This document shows positions 1 to 9,492 of a DNA stretch of 64,000 nt, piece by piece. A program made the translations under genes and the position numbers. The DNA comes from Tissierella sp. MB52-C2 (GTDB lineage: Bacteria; Bacillota; Clostridia; Tissierellales; Tissierellaceae), in assembly GCF_030931715.1 (NCBI RefSeq), contig NZ_CP133261.1, positions 2,086,643 through 2,150,642 of the forward strand. Reading direction: 5' to 3'. Position 1 is the first letter of the stretch, and the number at the start of each line of letters is the position of its first letter. Below the pieces are notes generated by a model, which made no database searches, had not been told where the DNA came from, and saw only the letters and a list, made by a program, of their open reading frames with translations.

Positions 1-201
1 TGTAAAAGTATTCTTAAAGTTACTTTCCTTTTCTTTGTATTTCAATTATTATGTGTATTATATTCTATATTATAATTAAAGTAAATATAATTTATTCATT
101 TTCTAACCTTATCATAATCTTCACACCGTTTAAAATAAAATAATCATACCACTTTGAGGATAATAATTCTACATCTTTTAGATTTGTTACCTCTATCCAT
201 G

Positions 202-230
202 TGGAAATTAATTCCAATATGTGCTATTAT
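202..230 (+). promoter_or_regulatory. possible folT promoter
   Basis: A TATTAT hexamer at 225-230 lies 17 bases after a weak TGGAAA at 202-207, about 20 bases before the riboswitch aptamer. The -35 box is poor, so this is a weak call that rests mainly on position. Confidence 0.3.
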
Positions 231-250
231 AGAATATGAAAATAATACAT

Positions 251-345
251 GACAGAGTAGATAACAAGCGTTAAGTGTTTGAGAATGGAACGTTGTCTCA
301 AGACGAAAAGCCATGCTTGCGGTTTGTTATTGCGTTCACTGCCAT
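251..345 (+). promoter_or_regulatory. THF (tetrahydrofolate) riboswitch
   Basis: The segment has the characteristic THF aptamer strings: GAGTAGATAAC, then AGCGTTAAGTGTTTGAGAA, a GTCTCAAGACGAAAAGCC region and the closing GGTTTGTTATTGCGTTCACTGCC. ATAACAA at 261-267 pairs with TTGTTAT at 324-330, and CAG near 253 pairs with CTG near 340. THF riboswitches are known to control folate transport and synthesis genes. This one sits directly before a folT-type S component. Confidence 0.85.
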
Positions 346-348
346 AGG

Positions 349-391
349 ACTTCTTTCTTATGTGCAGGTCATAAAAGAAAGGAGTTTTTTT
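349..391 (+). terminator. riboswitch expression platform: terminator hairpin containing the Shine-Dalgarno
   Basis: ACTTCTTTCTTATG at 349-362 is nearly complementary to CATAAAAGAAAGGAGT at 370-385, and a run of T follows up to the ATG at 393. The 3' arm contains the AAAGGAG of folT, so folding could both stop transcription and hide the ribosome binding site. I infer that ligand binding favours this hairpin. Confidence 0.6.
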
Positions 392-392
392 A

Positions 393-914
393 ATGGTTAA
401 AAAAAGTATATTCACAACAAAGAAAATCGCTTATGCAGCTATTTTTATAGCAATATCTGTAGCGATTAACACCATGAGAATCGGAAGTATTAGCTTTGGA
501 GGATTTCCAATAATATTTTCAGGATATGTTCTTGGACCTTTAATGGGATTTATAGTTGGAGCATTAGCAGATGTAGTAGGTTTTTTAATTAGACCATCTG
601 CTACAGGAGGATTTAATCCACTGTTTGTTTTAACCTCTGCTTTAACTGGGGCAATCCCAATAATTATAACAAGATTACTAGGAGATAAATATCCAAACTA
701 TAAATTATGGAAAATCTTTCTTGGAATTTTTATTGGACAAACTATAACTTCTGTAGTAATGGTACCTATATTTATATCCTTAATTACTGGTAAAAACACT
801 GTATGGTATTATATTTACAAAGCAGCTGCAAAGCAAATAGTTTCAATCCCTATATATGCCATACTATTAAAAGCAATAAACGATACGATAACAAAGCATT
901 TTGATTTTAGATAA
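393..914 (+). CDS. folT: ECF transporter S component, folate family (FolT)
   Basis: The 173-residue membrane protein is the substrate-binding subunit of an energy-coupling-factor importer. It needs EcfA/EcfA'/EcfT, which are not in this window. The N-terminal positive stretch followed by AYAAIFIAISVAINT, and the glycine-rich motif PLMGFIVGALADVVGF, are typical of FolT-like S components. About six membrane segments are visible and the length is normal. The start has AAAGGAG eight bases upstream. The THF riboswitch in front supports folate as the substrate. A diverged internal fragment of the same gene lies at 29239-29425. Confidence 0.85.
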   Translation: MVKKSIFTTKKIAYAAIFIAISVAINTMRIGSISFGGFPIIFSGYVLGPLMGFIVGALADVVGFLIRPSATGGFNPLFVLTSALTGAIPIIITRLLGDKYPNYKLWKIFLGIFIGQTITSVVMVPIFISLITGKNTVWYYIYKAAAKQIVSIPIYAILLKAINDTITKHFDFR

Positions 915-938
915 TAATATATAGAATTACGAAAATAA

Positions 939-1103
939 ATTCTCTTCTCTGGCAAGGATCAAAGTTATCTTAAAACCAGAAAGGGACTAAAAAATATTCC
1001 AATCCAAAAAGCCTTCGTTGAAAACTTTAGATTTCAATGTGATTATTGTACATCAGGATTTTTAAAAGAGCCGCTCAAAAGTGATGAAACAAACCACTTT
1101 TGA
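939..1103 (+). pseudogene. relic of a [2Fe-2S] subunit of a molybdenum hydroxylase
   Basis: The open frame has no plausible start. It contains IPIQKAFVENFRFQC followed by CDYCTSGF, which closely resembles the second cluster region of xanthine dehydrogenase/aldehyde oxidoreductase small subunits (IQKAFxxxxxFQCGxCTPGF). Only about 36 residues are recognisable. After these the frame runs straight into the terminator hairpin at 1063-1116. No partner subunit or molybdenum cofactor gene is nearby, so this is a dead fragment. The family call rests on one motif. Confidence 0.5.
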
Positions 1104-1116
1104 GCGGCTCTTTTTT
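1063..1116 (+). terminator. strong intrinsic terminator
   Basis: A perfect 20-bp stem (1063-1082 with 1095-1114) has a 12-base loop and ends in TTTTTT on the plus strand. It also has an A-rich flank for the minus strand, so it may serve both folT and the secreted protein gene on the other side. Confidence 0.85.
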
Positions 1117-1238
1117 AGAGAGATTTTCTTAATTAACTGCTATTTAACTTTAACTGATGAAAAAGGTAAAAATGGATGAAGTAAATTAGCTATATTTACT
1201 ATAGCTACTAGACAATTATAAATGGTAGTAGATCAAAT

Positions 1239-3365
1239 CTATTTAATTTCTATCCCATCTTCCATAGATAGAATATTGGAAATAATAGCTGTACCTTTTA
1301 CAACTTTTTCCTCTACTTTAGGCGCCATTGAAGGATTAGATAGATATTTTTTTCCATCAAATTTCATTCTGGCATAAGAAAATTCTGTCCCTCCACCTGA
1401 TACCTGCATTATAATATCATTCCAACCATTTGTTTTATCTTCACTTATTATAATTGGATTTCTTGCTAATGTGAATTTAGATATTACTTCATAACTTTCT
1501 TCCTCAATTATTAAAGCTGTAGACCCACCTGAACCTGATACAGATTGTCCTAATAAGTAAACGAAGATTTCTTTTTTGCCATCTCCATTAAGATCAATAT
1601 AATTATAAGAATATGCAACCTTTCCATCTTGATTTTTATCATACTCTAAATAATCAATAATAGCTTTTTCTAATTTTTCATTTCTTTCGGTTTCAGAAGA
1701 TTTATATTTAATACCTGAAAAATCTATTGTATTTGATTTAAGTTCTATTATCTCATCTTCATTTATTATTTGATTCATCCTATCCATCAAATCCTCTGTA
1801 ATTTTATTACCATTTTTAGCTATCTCTTCTGTATAAGTCTTCAGAATATCATGTAAAACTAAATGCTCATAATCTGTCATTGATTTCTCATAACTTTTAA
1901 GTGTCTCAGGATTTACCTTATGACTTACAAGATCATGGGTTGAAAAAATATATCCTCTCAAGTACCATTCATGCATCTGATTTACTTCAGGTAAATATTT
2001 TGAATATGGATACATTAATCTAAATTCTTCCATAACTGCAATTCTTGAAGCCATTTCATCTAATGGTATTTTAACATACTCTTCAGAAAGTCCTGGCTTA
2101 TTAGATTCTGCTGCAAATATCTTTAAATAATCACTAATCTCACTACTTACAGAGTCACTAAAATTTAAAAACTTCTCGTAATCTATAACAAAATAGTAAC
2201 TTCCCTCGGCTGTAGCTACTTTTAATCCCATACTATTGGCATTTAGAAGTAATTTTTTCAAATCTTTTTCCTTTGAAAAAGTAGAAGTATTTTTAATAAT
2301 ATTTACATCATTTAAATCAGTAGCTTTCAATTTATATTTTTTCATGATGCCTTGATTTTCAAACATTTTATATTTTTCCTGATATTTATTGAAGGTAGTA
2401 TTCATTGAACTAAGCTCTTCATTTAAAGCTGACAAATATGTCCTAACCCCTTCACTATTATCTCTTATAGAAAGTTTATCTTTATTTTTATTTAAATAAT
2501 CAAATACTTTTGATAAATTCCCTTTATTTATAAATTCATTATAACTAGATACTATTTTTTTATCTGTTTTTCCTTCTTTAGATTCTCCCACCTTCTCATA
2601 TTTCACAAAATTAACTCCATCTTTTCCATCCCATTTATACCATATATTAATCTTTTCTGAGCCGACAGAACTACTATCGGCAGATTCAGGATCAATTCCT
2701 TGTATGGAAAATTCAAGTATTCCATCTTTATCAATATCTTTTATCTCCCCATTTGGATATACTGATAAAAGATTTGCTTTTTTAGGACTTATTCTATTAA
2801 CTAATTTATCTTTCTCAAGAGTAAAAAGGTAAAATTGTCCTGAATGGGCCCCTACATTGGAATTTATAAAAATCGCATTTTTTCCTGTTTTTCCTTCTCC
2901 TATAATTATATTTTCAACTCCATTGTCATAATTCATAGAAACTCTATCTATTTCCTTATACTCACCATCTTTATATTTATATATTACTAATGTACCTTCA
3001 TCATCCATGTTGCTGAAATTTCTTTGTTCATACACTATAATTTCAGGAATGTTATCTCCATCTAAATTCCCTATATTAAAATGTTTACCTATTTTTCTAC
3101 TATCGTCTTTACTATGTTTTGTCAATAGGCTCGTTCCTAACTTATTTGCCAATTCAATATACTTGGAATCTTTCATATAGTCATAATTATTATCATTTTT
3201 ATTAATAATTGCAGATATTGAATTTTGTAATCTGTCACTTGCTTTAGTCTGTTCTGCCATAGCTGTAATTCCACTCAAATATCCCAGTGATGCTTGTGGT
3301 AGTGGTGCAATAGCTATAGTAAAACCTAATGTAACTGAAGCAATTCTTCTTATTTTTTGTCTCAT
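1239..3365 (-). CDS. large secreted protein with FG-GAP/EF-like Asp-rich repeats
   Basis: The 708-residue protein has an arginine/lysine-rich N-terminus and a hydrophobic signal segment (about 8-36, likely cleaved after AMA). Acidic calcium-binding-like motifs of the FG-GAP/VCBS type appear at about 99-110 (NLDGDNIPEI), 211-222 (DIDKDGILEF) and 580-610 (DKNQDGK, DLNGDGKKEIFV). The middle part (about 250-560) is charged and probably helical. There is no catalytic motif I recognise. An AAGGAG lies just upstream of the ATG. It lies downstream of the ABC permease on the same strand but is separated by about 150 bases, so co-transcription is uncertain. Function is unknown. Confidence 0.75.
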   Translation of the reverse strand: MRQKIRRIASVTLGFTIAIAPLPQASLGYLSGITAMAEQTKASDRLQNSISAIINKNDNNYDYMKDSKYIELANKLGTSLLTKHSKDDSRKIGKHFNIGNLDGDNIPEIIVYEQRNFSNMDDEGTLVIYKYKDGEYKEIDRVSMNYDNGVENIIIGEGKTGKNAIFINSNVGAHSGQFYLFTLEKDKLVNRISPKKANLLSVYPNGEIKDIDKDGILEFSIQGIDPESADSSSVGSEKINIWYKWDGKDGVNFVKYEKVGESKEGKTDKKIVSSYNEFINKGNLSKVFDYLNKNKDKLSIRDNSEGVRTYLSALNEELSSMNTTFNKYQEKYKMFENQGIMKKYKLKATDLNDVNIIKNTSTFSKEKDLKKLLLNANSMGLKVATAEGSYYFVIDYEKFLNFSDSVSSEISDYLKIFAAESNKPGLSEEYVKIPLDEMASRIAVMEEFRLMYPYSKYLPEVNQMHEWYLRGYIFSTHDLVSHKVNPETLKSYEKSMTDYEHLVLHDILKTYTEEIAKNGNKITEDLMDRMNQIINEDEIIELKSNTIDFSGIKYKSSETERNEKLEKAIIDYLEYDKNQDGKVAYSYNYIDLNGDGKKEIFVYLLGQSVSGSGGSTALIIEEESYEVISKFTLARNPIIISEDKTNGWNDIIMQVSGGGTEFSYARMKFDGKKYLSNPSMAPKVEEKVVKGTAIISNILSMEDGIEIK

Positions 3366-3512
3366 TTTTTATTCTCCTTTTTTTATTGAATTAACTTTAT
3401 TATATAACTAAGAAGTCTGGGAGTATTTACAAAAAAATTACATAATAATTACATAATAGAATCAAATTAAATAGATACTCTTTTTATCTCTCATTTTATT
3501 TTTAGATTATAA

Positions 3513-5729
3513 TTATTTTCCCTCAATATTTCTTTGAAACAATGTCCATGTGGTGACAAAATAACATCCAAATAATATCATTAGGATAAATCCTGTAACG
3601 ACCATATTCTGTAATAGAGTCTTCATTCCTACATAAGCAGACAATTCTGCTGATGTGCTGAGGATAAAGTAATATATCATCACCCCGCCACATAATAATC
3701 CAACTAAAAGAGGAAGTCCAAACCAAATGCCCATCTGTTTTAAAATGATGTTATCAATTCTTCTTTTAGATACCCCTAATTTATCTATGACTTGAAATCG
3801 ATATTTAAAATCCGATGAATCATCCAGTTGTTGTAGCGATAGTACTGTAAAGCACATAATGAGAAGGACTACTCCTAAGTAGATAAGAATCAAGCGAATC
3901 ATTAGGGCTCCAGAAATACTCTCGTTTCGCTGTAACGTTTTTGTTCGAATCTCTGTTTGATTCATAGTAATTGAATCAGGTTGTTCCATAGTGCTAAGAA
4001 GATAATTTTCAAGTTCCGTTGCAATAGAAAATGGAAGCGATTCTTCTGTGATTCCATAATAATTCAGATTGGCAGTCAGTAAATTTTCGCAGATCTCATC
4101 TGGCAATATATAAATTACATCTGTATAAGAATTATAGAGGGACTCTCCTAAGTTCTCATGTAGTGGAGGATATTTGCTCTGAGTTAGAGTATTTCCATCT
4201 ACTTGTATGGTAGGATGAGTTATCATAAATTCTTTTATTTCATCTTCTGTAGCAATAGCTTGCCATTGTATGGCAAATGTCTTTGGTTCTAAAGTGATGG
4301 GACTTGCTCCAACCATGGAGCGAAGATGGTTATAGTCCGATAGGGAAATTCCAAGAACTGGAAAATCTACTTTATATCGTCTATGAAAGTCATCTTTATC
4401 TAAAAAGTAAGTCTCCACTTTTACTCTGTCTTTAAAAGTATATCCTTTTTGTTTTAAAAATTCATTTACAAACCCATAATCCGTCTTTGGTAGATTATCT
4501 ATTGTTTCAATATCGTTGTATACAGTAAAAACTTGCACATCAAATATAGCTCTCTTGTCCAAATATCCCAGAGACCAATCTGACATCATAGGACCAACCA
4601 TAAGTGCAATAAGTGAGAACATCAAGGTACAAGTAAGTATAGCCATAGTTTTAGAATTAGTTCTTAGTTTTGCTCCAATCTGTCCCAACAAGAATAGATT
4701 TTCACCTTTGAATTTAATCTTACAGGATTTTTCTTTAAACAAAGACAATCCATCTGAGATACAATAAAACAACCCAAAGATAAAAAACAATATAAAAACA
4801 ATGGTCAATAACACATAGCTATTTTTTACATCATTGCTAAAATTTAAATGGTTGCCTAAAGTACCTGCTGAAAAAAAGATAATTACCAAACTCCAAATCA
4901 CAGATCCCATAATAAAAATCGGATATTGTGTTTTTCCTTTTTTAAATAGTCGAAGAATACCATATGAGACAGACCAAATGATAAAAATACTGGGTGCAAT
5001 TATATTACCATAGAAAGTCATCCTTATCCAAAGTCCTAAGCGGTGATCATAATACTTTAATAAATCAACTGCTCTAGATACCATAAAAGCCGAAATAAAA
5101 GTGGCCAATAGGATGAGAAAAGGCATCATTTTATCTTTTCTAAAATCAGATTCCAATTGTTTGTCTGCATGAAGCATATCGATGATTTTGATTTTCCGAA
5201 TAGTTCTTATATTAAAAAAACCAATAATACAGAAAGTCAGTAGGAAGAATCCAAAAGTAATACAAACCGTATCTGGATACAAAGCAAAAGTCAGTTTATA
5301 TCCTGTATCAAAATAGTTCATAATAATAGATGTCATAAATTGAGATAATACAATTCCCAGTACAATTCCAAATAGTATAGATAGAATTCCCATAGCCAAA
5401 GTTTCTAGAAAAAATAAATAGGCTGTGGTTTTCTGTTCCATTCCCAAAGTGGTTTGAATGGCAAATTCTTTTTGTTTTCTTCGTATCATATATCTATTTA
5501 CATATTTTATGAGGAACAAAAGTACTAGAGTAATAAAAATTACTGGAGATTTCATATTATTCTTGAGCTGTTCCAAACTAAATTCTATGGGAATATTCAT
5601 TTTATAATAAGAACTGGAGATTGATAAAAAAGCATAGAACAATCCTACACATAATGTCAAAGTCACCAAATATATGAGATAGTCCTTTGCAGAACGCTTA
5701 ATATTTCTAAATACTAGTCTAGCGTACAT
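3513..5729 (-). CDS. BceB/FtsX-type ABC transporter permease
   Basis: The 738-residue permease would pair with the ATPase upstream. Membrane segments cluster at the N-terminus, in the middle and at the C-terminus (about 10 in all). A large outside domain of about 200 residues lies between two of them, as in BceB-type permeases that act on peptide antibiotics. YMIRRKQKEFAIQTTLGM is the usual FtsX-like coupling region. I place the start at 5729 because GGAGGTGA lies eight bases before this ATG; the frame is open further upstream. The start overlaps the end of the ATPase gene by about 11 bases, which suggests translational coupling. Confidence 0.85.
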   Translation of the reverse strand: MYARLVFRNIKRSAKDYLIYLVTLTLCVGLFYAFLSISSSYYKMNIPIEFSLEQLKNNMKSPVIFITLVLLFLIKYVNRYMIRRKQKEFAIQTTLGMEQKTTAYLFFLETLAMGILSILFGIVLGIVLSQFMTSIIMNYFDTGYKLTFALYPDTVCITFGFFLLTFCIIGFFNIRTIRKIKIIDMLHADKQLESDFRKDKMMPFLILLATFISAFMVSRAVDLLKYYDHRLGLWIRMTFYGNIIAPSIFIIWSVSYGILRLFKKGKTQYPIFIMGSVIWSLVIIFFSAGTLGNHLNFSNDVKNSYVLLTIVFILFFIFGLFYCISDGLSLFKEKSCKIKFKGENLFLLGQIGAKLRTNSKTMAILTCTLMFSLIALMVGPMMSDWSLGYLDKRAIFDVQVFTVYNDIETIDNLPKTDYGFVNEFLKQKGYTFKDRVKVETYFLDKDDFHRRYKVDFPVLGISLSDYNHLRSMVGASPITLEPKTFAIQWQAIATEDEIKEFMITHPTIQVDGNTLTQSKYPPLHENLGESLYNSYTDVIYILPDEICENLLTANLNYYGITEESLPFSIATELENYLLSTMEQPDSITMNQTEIRTKTLQRNESISGALMIRLILIYLGVVLLIMCFTVLSLQQLDDSSDFKYRFQVIDKLGVSKRRIDNIILKQMGIWFGLPLLVGLLCGGVMIYYFILSTSAELSAYVGMKTLLQNMVVTGFILMILFGCYFVTTWTLFQRNIEGK

Positions 5730-6495
5730 TAGTAAGGTCACCTCCCAAAATTGCCAGTACATTTAATATTTCTCCAAAAAATTCTTTTCTTGTCTTAGAA
5801 CCTCGTCGAATTTCATTGAAGATTTTTCCATCCTTTAAAAAGAGAATCCGTTTGGCATAGCTAGCTGAAAAAGAATCGTGAGTGACCATAAGGATTGTGA
5901 CCTTTAACTGCTCATTCATTCCAACCATAGTCTCTAGAAGCATTTGAGAAGATTTAGAATCTAATGCTCCTGTAGGTTCATCTGCCAATATAAGTTTTGG
6001 ATTGTTAATCATAGCTCTAGCACAAGCACATCTCTGTTTTTGTCCACCTGATACTTGTATTGGATACTTAGACAAAATGTCTACAATATTTAATTGTTCT
6101 GCCATCTTCATGACTCTGCTTTCAATTTCGTTAATAGGAGTACGATTAATAGTAAGGGCAAGGGCAATATTTTCTTCAATAGTTAAAGTATCTAGGAGGT
6201 TGAAATCTTGGAAAATAAATCCTAGATTTTCACGTCTAAATTTTGCGATATTCTTCTCAGATATTTCTGTAATATCCTTTCCTTCTAGAATGATATGTCC
6301 AGCTGTAACTGTATCAATTGTAGATATGCAGTTTAGCAAAGTAGTTTTTCCACTTCCACTGGCTCCCATGATTCCAAGAAATTCGCCTTCTTCTACGGAC
6401 AATGAGATGTCATCCAGCGCTTTTGTAATGGTATCCTTTGTTCCATAATATTTTTCTACATGTTCAATTTTTAATATCTCTTTCATTTTCTTCAC
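5719..6495 (-). CDS. BceA-like ABC transporter ATPase
   Basis: The 258-residue nucleotide-binding subunit has Walker A GASGSGKTT, a Q-loop in GFIFQDFNLLDTLT, signature VSGGQKQR and Walker [14 protein letters not shown]. It belongs to the MacB/LolD/BceA class that drives FtsX-like permeases. The C-terminus extends some 30 residues past the H-loop. It follows the sensor kinase gene after about 85 bases and overlaps the permease gene. The order regulator-kinase-ATPase-permease matches bacitracin/lantibiotic sensing and detoxification modules. The drug sensed cannot be read from the sequence. Confidence 0.9.
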   Translation of the reverse strand: MKKMKEILKIEHVEKYYGTKDTITKALDDISLSVEEGEFLGIMGASGSGKTTLLNCISTIDTVTAGHIILEGKDITEISEKNIAKFRRENLGFIFQDFNLLDTLTIEENIALALTINRTPINEIESRVMKMAEQLNIVDILSKYPIQVSGGQKQRCACARAMINNPKLILADEPTGALDSKSSQMLLETMVGMNEQLKVTILMVTHDSFSASYAKRILFLKDGKIFNEIRRGSKTRKEFFGEILNVLAILGGDLTNVR

Positions 6496-6580
6496 CTCAT
6501 CTTAGATAATATCTAAATCAAAAGAAATTTGATATGAGATTGGCTTACGAAATTCTTACAAAAATGAAAGAAATGGAATA

Positions 6581-7588
6581 CTATTCTTCTTCCATTTCCA
6601 TAAAGTCACCTATAGGAAAGATTAATTCTACTTCTGTAAAATCTCCTTTTTTTGAAGAAACATTTATTTCAAGACCTAATTGTTCACAGAGTCGTTTACA
6701 CAAATAAAGGCCAATTCCAGTAGATTTATTGAACTTTCTTCCATTCTCTCCTGTAAATCCCTTGTCAAAAATACGAGAAATATCTTCTTCGCTAATGCCA
6801 ATTCCATCATCTGTAACAGAAAGAGTGATTCCATTTCGAATTTTCTTAGTATTAAACTGAAGGGATGTTGCCTGATATTTTACTGCATTTACAATAAGCT
6901 GATTCAAAATAAACAAAATCCATTTCTCATCTGTAAATACCAAATGTGGGCAGTCTATAGTGATTGAGACTTGTTGATTCAAAAGAAGTCGCTTATTTCC
7001 TCTAAGTGCATCTGCCACTACTTCTTCAAGACAGATTTCCTGAACTATATAATCCTTTTCTGCGGTTTCACTCCTTGCATAAAAAAGTGCTTGTTCCACA
7101 TAATCTTCCATTCGTTCCAGTTCCTCTAAAAATTTTTGTGAAGTGCTAGATTTATTATTATCACAAATCAACTTCATAGCTGCCAGTGGTGTTTTAATCT
7201 CATGAACCCATTGCTCTACAAACTCTTTATATTCTTTTCGTTCACTTTGAATTCTAGTAATTTTTTCTATCATTGACTTGTTAGAAAGTCGGAGAACTCT
7301 TTGATAAATAATATCTTCAACTGTCTGTGGTTTATCTATTAGTTCTATAATAAGGTATCTTTCTTCTAAGCTTTCACAAGTGTAAAGAAGCTGTTCTAAA
7401 AATTTTCTGCGTCTGTAATATTGTGAAAATAAGGAAAGAATCATCATAATAATCCAAACAAAAATGATAAGAAAAATATCTGAAGCGTTATTTCCTATGG
7501 CAAGAAGATAAAGTGATAGTAACACCATCATTAGGATATTGACTATAATAATTAGAACTTTATCTTTTAAGTAAGTAATAAATTTCAT
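6581..7588 (-). CDS. BceS-like sensor histidine kinase
   Basis: The 335-residue kinase has two close membrane helices (about 12-30 and 37-55) with almost no outside loop, the mark of intramembrane-sensing kinases that read the state of a partner ABC transporter. The phospho-accepting His is residue 129 in WVHEIKTPLAAMK. The N box (LNQLIVNAVKY), G1 (VTDDGIGI) and G2 (STGIGLYLCKR) of the ATPase domain are intact. Its ATG overlaps the stop of the regulator gene (ATGA), so the two are translationally coupled. Confidence 0.92.
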   Translation of the reverse strand: MKFITYLKDKVLIIIVNILMMVLLSLYLLAIGNNASDIFLIIFVWIIMMILSLFSQYYRRRKFLEQLLYTCESLEERYLIIELIDKPQTVEDIIYQRVLRLSNKSMIEKITRIQSERKEYKEFVEQWVHEIKTPLAAMKLICDNNKSSTSQKFLEELERMEDYVEQALFYARSETAEKDYIVQEICLEEVVADALRGNKRLLLNQQVSITIDCPHLVFTDEKWILFILNQLIVNAVKYQATSLQFNTKKIRNGITLSVTDDGIGISEEDISRIFDKGFTGENGRKFNKSTGIGLYLCKRLCEQLGLEINVSSKKGDFTEVELIFPIGDFMEMEEE

Positions 7589-8250
7589 ATCATATATCCC
7601 TGCCCATGTTTGGTTTGAATAAAATCATGGACTCCCAATTCCTTTAATTTGTTACGAATACGAGTGATATTAACACTTAATGTATTGTCATCAATAAAGA
7701 TAGAGTTGTCCCAAAGGTCATCCATTATTTCTCTACGTGATACAATGGTTCCTTTATTCTTGAACAAAAGATATAAAATCTTCAATTCATTTTTTGTCAA
7801 CTCCACTGTATTATTACTATATTCTGCAATGCTAGATTCTATATAAAGTCGTACACCTTTATGAATAAGTTTTTGTTCCAATCCTTCACCATAAATACGA
7901 GTTAAGACTCTCCCCATACGTGCCAAAAGGATAGAAATATTAAAGGGTTTAGTTATAAAATCATCTGCACCTAAAGTAATTCCTTGTAATTCATCCATAA
8001 CAGTATCTTTACTAGTGACAAAAATAATGGGAACTTTAGTCAAAGTGCGAATCTGAAGACAGAGCTGAAATCCATCCTGTTCGGGCAAATTTATGTCAAG
8101 CAGAATTAAATGTGGATTTTCTTTTTGAATAATGGGAACAATTTGAGAGAAATTTGTTGGCAAACAGACTTCATATCCATTGTTTTGAAGGAGTATACTC
8201 AACTCCTCACGAATAGTTTTATCATCATCAACGATTGCAATTTTATACAT
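7585..8250 (-). CDS. OmpR-family response regulator, BceR-like
   Basis: The 221-residue regulator has a receiver domain with the acidic pair DDD at 8-10, phospho-accepting Asp52 in LLDINLP and the conserved Lys in ITKPF. A winged-helix DNA-binding domain follows (about 125-221). I choose the ATG at 8250 because AAGGGGGG is eight bases upstream; a longer frame to 8277 adds residues not expected before a receiver. It is the first gene of the regulator-kinase-ATPase-permease operon and probably controls it. Confidence 0.93.
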   Translation of the reverse strand: MYKIAIVDDDKTIREELSILLQNNGYEVCLPTNFSQIVPIIQKENPHLILLDINLPEQDGFQLCLQIRTLTKVPIIFVTSKDTVMDELQGITLGADDFITKPFNISILLARMGRVLTRIYGEGLEQKLIHKGVRLYIESSIAEYSNNTVELTKNELKILYLLFKNKGTIVSRREIMDDLWDNSIFIDDNTLSVNITRIRNKLKELGVHDFIQTKHGQGYMI

Positions 8251-8407
8251 GGGATATACCCCCCTTTTACTTAACATTCATTTTATCCTACTTATTATTG
8301 AAAATTCTTTATATTATCTTTAGTACATTAATTATCATAATATTTCTCACTATGGCTAATTCGATCTGCTTAATTGGGTAACTGATACTTTATTATACTA
8401 GCAATTT

Positions 8408-8524
8408 TTATTTTAATATTTCAATTATATCATAGTTATCAAGATAATTATTATCAATCTCCATACAGCAATCAATAGTGTCCTTGTACCTATATGGCAT
8501 AATATATATCTCTCTTTTTACCAC
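8408..8524 (-). CDS. doubtful small ORF, 38 aa
   Basis: A GTG-started frame encodes 38 residues including EIYIMPYRYKDTIDCCMEI. A good GGAGGAG lies 11 bases upstream, but it is better spaced for an overlapping ATG whose frame closes after 13 codons. A frameshifted gene remnant is as likely as a real microprotein. Apart from this frame and the hairpin at 8550-8580, I see nothing in 8251-8736. Confidence 0.2.
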   Translation of the reverse strand: MVKREIYIMPYRYKDTIDCCMEIDNNYLDNYDIIEILK

Positions 8525-8549
8525 TTTCCATTATACTCCTCCTAATCAT

Positions 8550-8580
8550 AAAAAGAGCAATTCTTTCGAATTACTCTTTA
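8550..8580. terminator. possible intrinsic terminator
   Basis: AAAAGAGCAATT and AATTACTCTTTA pair around a CTTTCG loop with one mismatch. It lies between the uncharacterised gene at 8737-9348 and the regulator operon, and could act for the minus-strand gene. Confidence 0.45.
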
Positions 8581-8736
8581 TTTAATCTATTGATTTGGGT
8601 GTTGTAAATAAAACCTCAATTATCCTAAAAGTAACAATATTTTATTTAAGATGCATACTTATTTTCTGCACAAATTAAACTTTATTACTTCAAATTCTCT
8701 ATAAATTCATCTGTATTCTCATTCCAGATAAAAAGA

Positions 8737-9348
8737 TTATTCCTCAATAATGACATTCACCATTTCAAAAATCTGTTCTTTTCTACCTATTGGAAGATGG
8801 TTTATATACTCTTCTAAATTTAATCGAAGCTCATATTCAGCCTCAGATAAATCTACAGCTTGAATGTCCGATTTAAATGGATTCCACTTAATGAGTGCGG
8901 CAATCTCAATATCTTCAAGCATATCAAAGACTAAAGCCATCTCTTCACCATTTAATTCTGCATCCAAAAGTATATCTTCCAAATCATTAAATGACTCTAC
9001 TTTTTCTTTTATAATTGCAATCTTATCCAATGAATATTCACAGACTAATAATTGATTAATTAATTTTCTATAGTCTTCATCTTCCATCTTTACACCAGGT
9101 AAAAACTTAATCTTCGACTTCAAGTCAAGATTAATCGGAATTACAAATACTTTATCCAAAGTATTTGTCTTAATTCCATAAATAATATTAGATGTGATTT
9201 TAGGTAAGCTTCTTTCAATATACTCTTTAACTATATGAACTAAATCTTCTAAAGCTTTAAAATCAAATACCTCTGAAGAATTAATAGAATTAGATAGAAT
9301 TAGATATATGCAAAAGCACAACTCTGAAACTTCTGATAAATTAACCAA
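8737..9348 (-). CDS. uncharacterised acidic protein, possibly 5'-truncated
   Basis: The frame gives about 203 mostly helical, Glu/Asp-rich residues. I recognise no family. It would start at a TTG (9348) that has no ribosome binding site, and an in-frame TAG lies just before it. The first 25 residues overlap another hydrophobic minus-strand frame. The true gene may therefore have lost its 5' end or suffered a frameshift near 9340. The neighbouring DNA to 11.1 kb is full of mobile-element scraps, which fits a damaged gene. Confidence 0.45.
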   Translation of the reverse strand: MVNLSEVSELCFCIYLILSNSINSSEVFDFKALEDLVHIVKEYIERSLPKITSNIIYGIKTNTLDKVFVIPINLDLKSKIKFLPGVKMEDEDYRKLINQLLVCEYSLDKIAIIKEKVESFNDLEDILLDAELNGEEMALVFDMLEDIEIAALIKWNPFKSDIQAVDLSEAEYELRLNLEEYINHLPIGRKEQIFEMVNVIIEE

Positions 9349-9492
9349 TACAGACTAATAAAACCAATTAAAGATATCAAAAAAGATTTGATTAGGAAAC
9401 TTAAAGGTAATAAATAGGACAAGTGTTGTAAGTCTATATATGTGTTTAAAGATATTATTCCAAAAGGGATATATTTTTTTACCATTTGAAAA

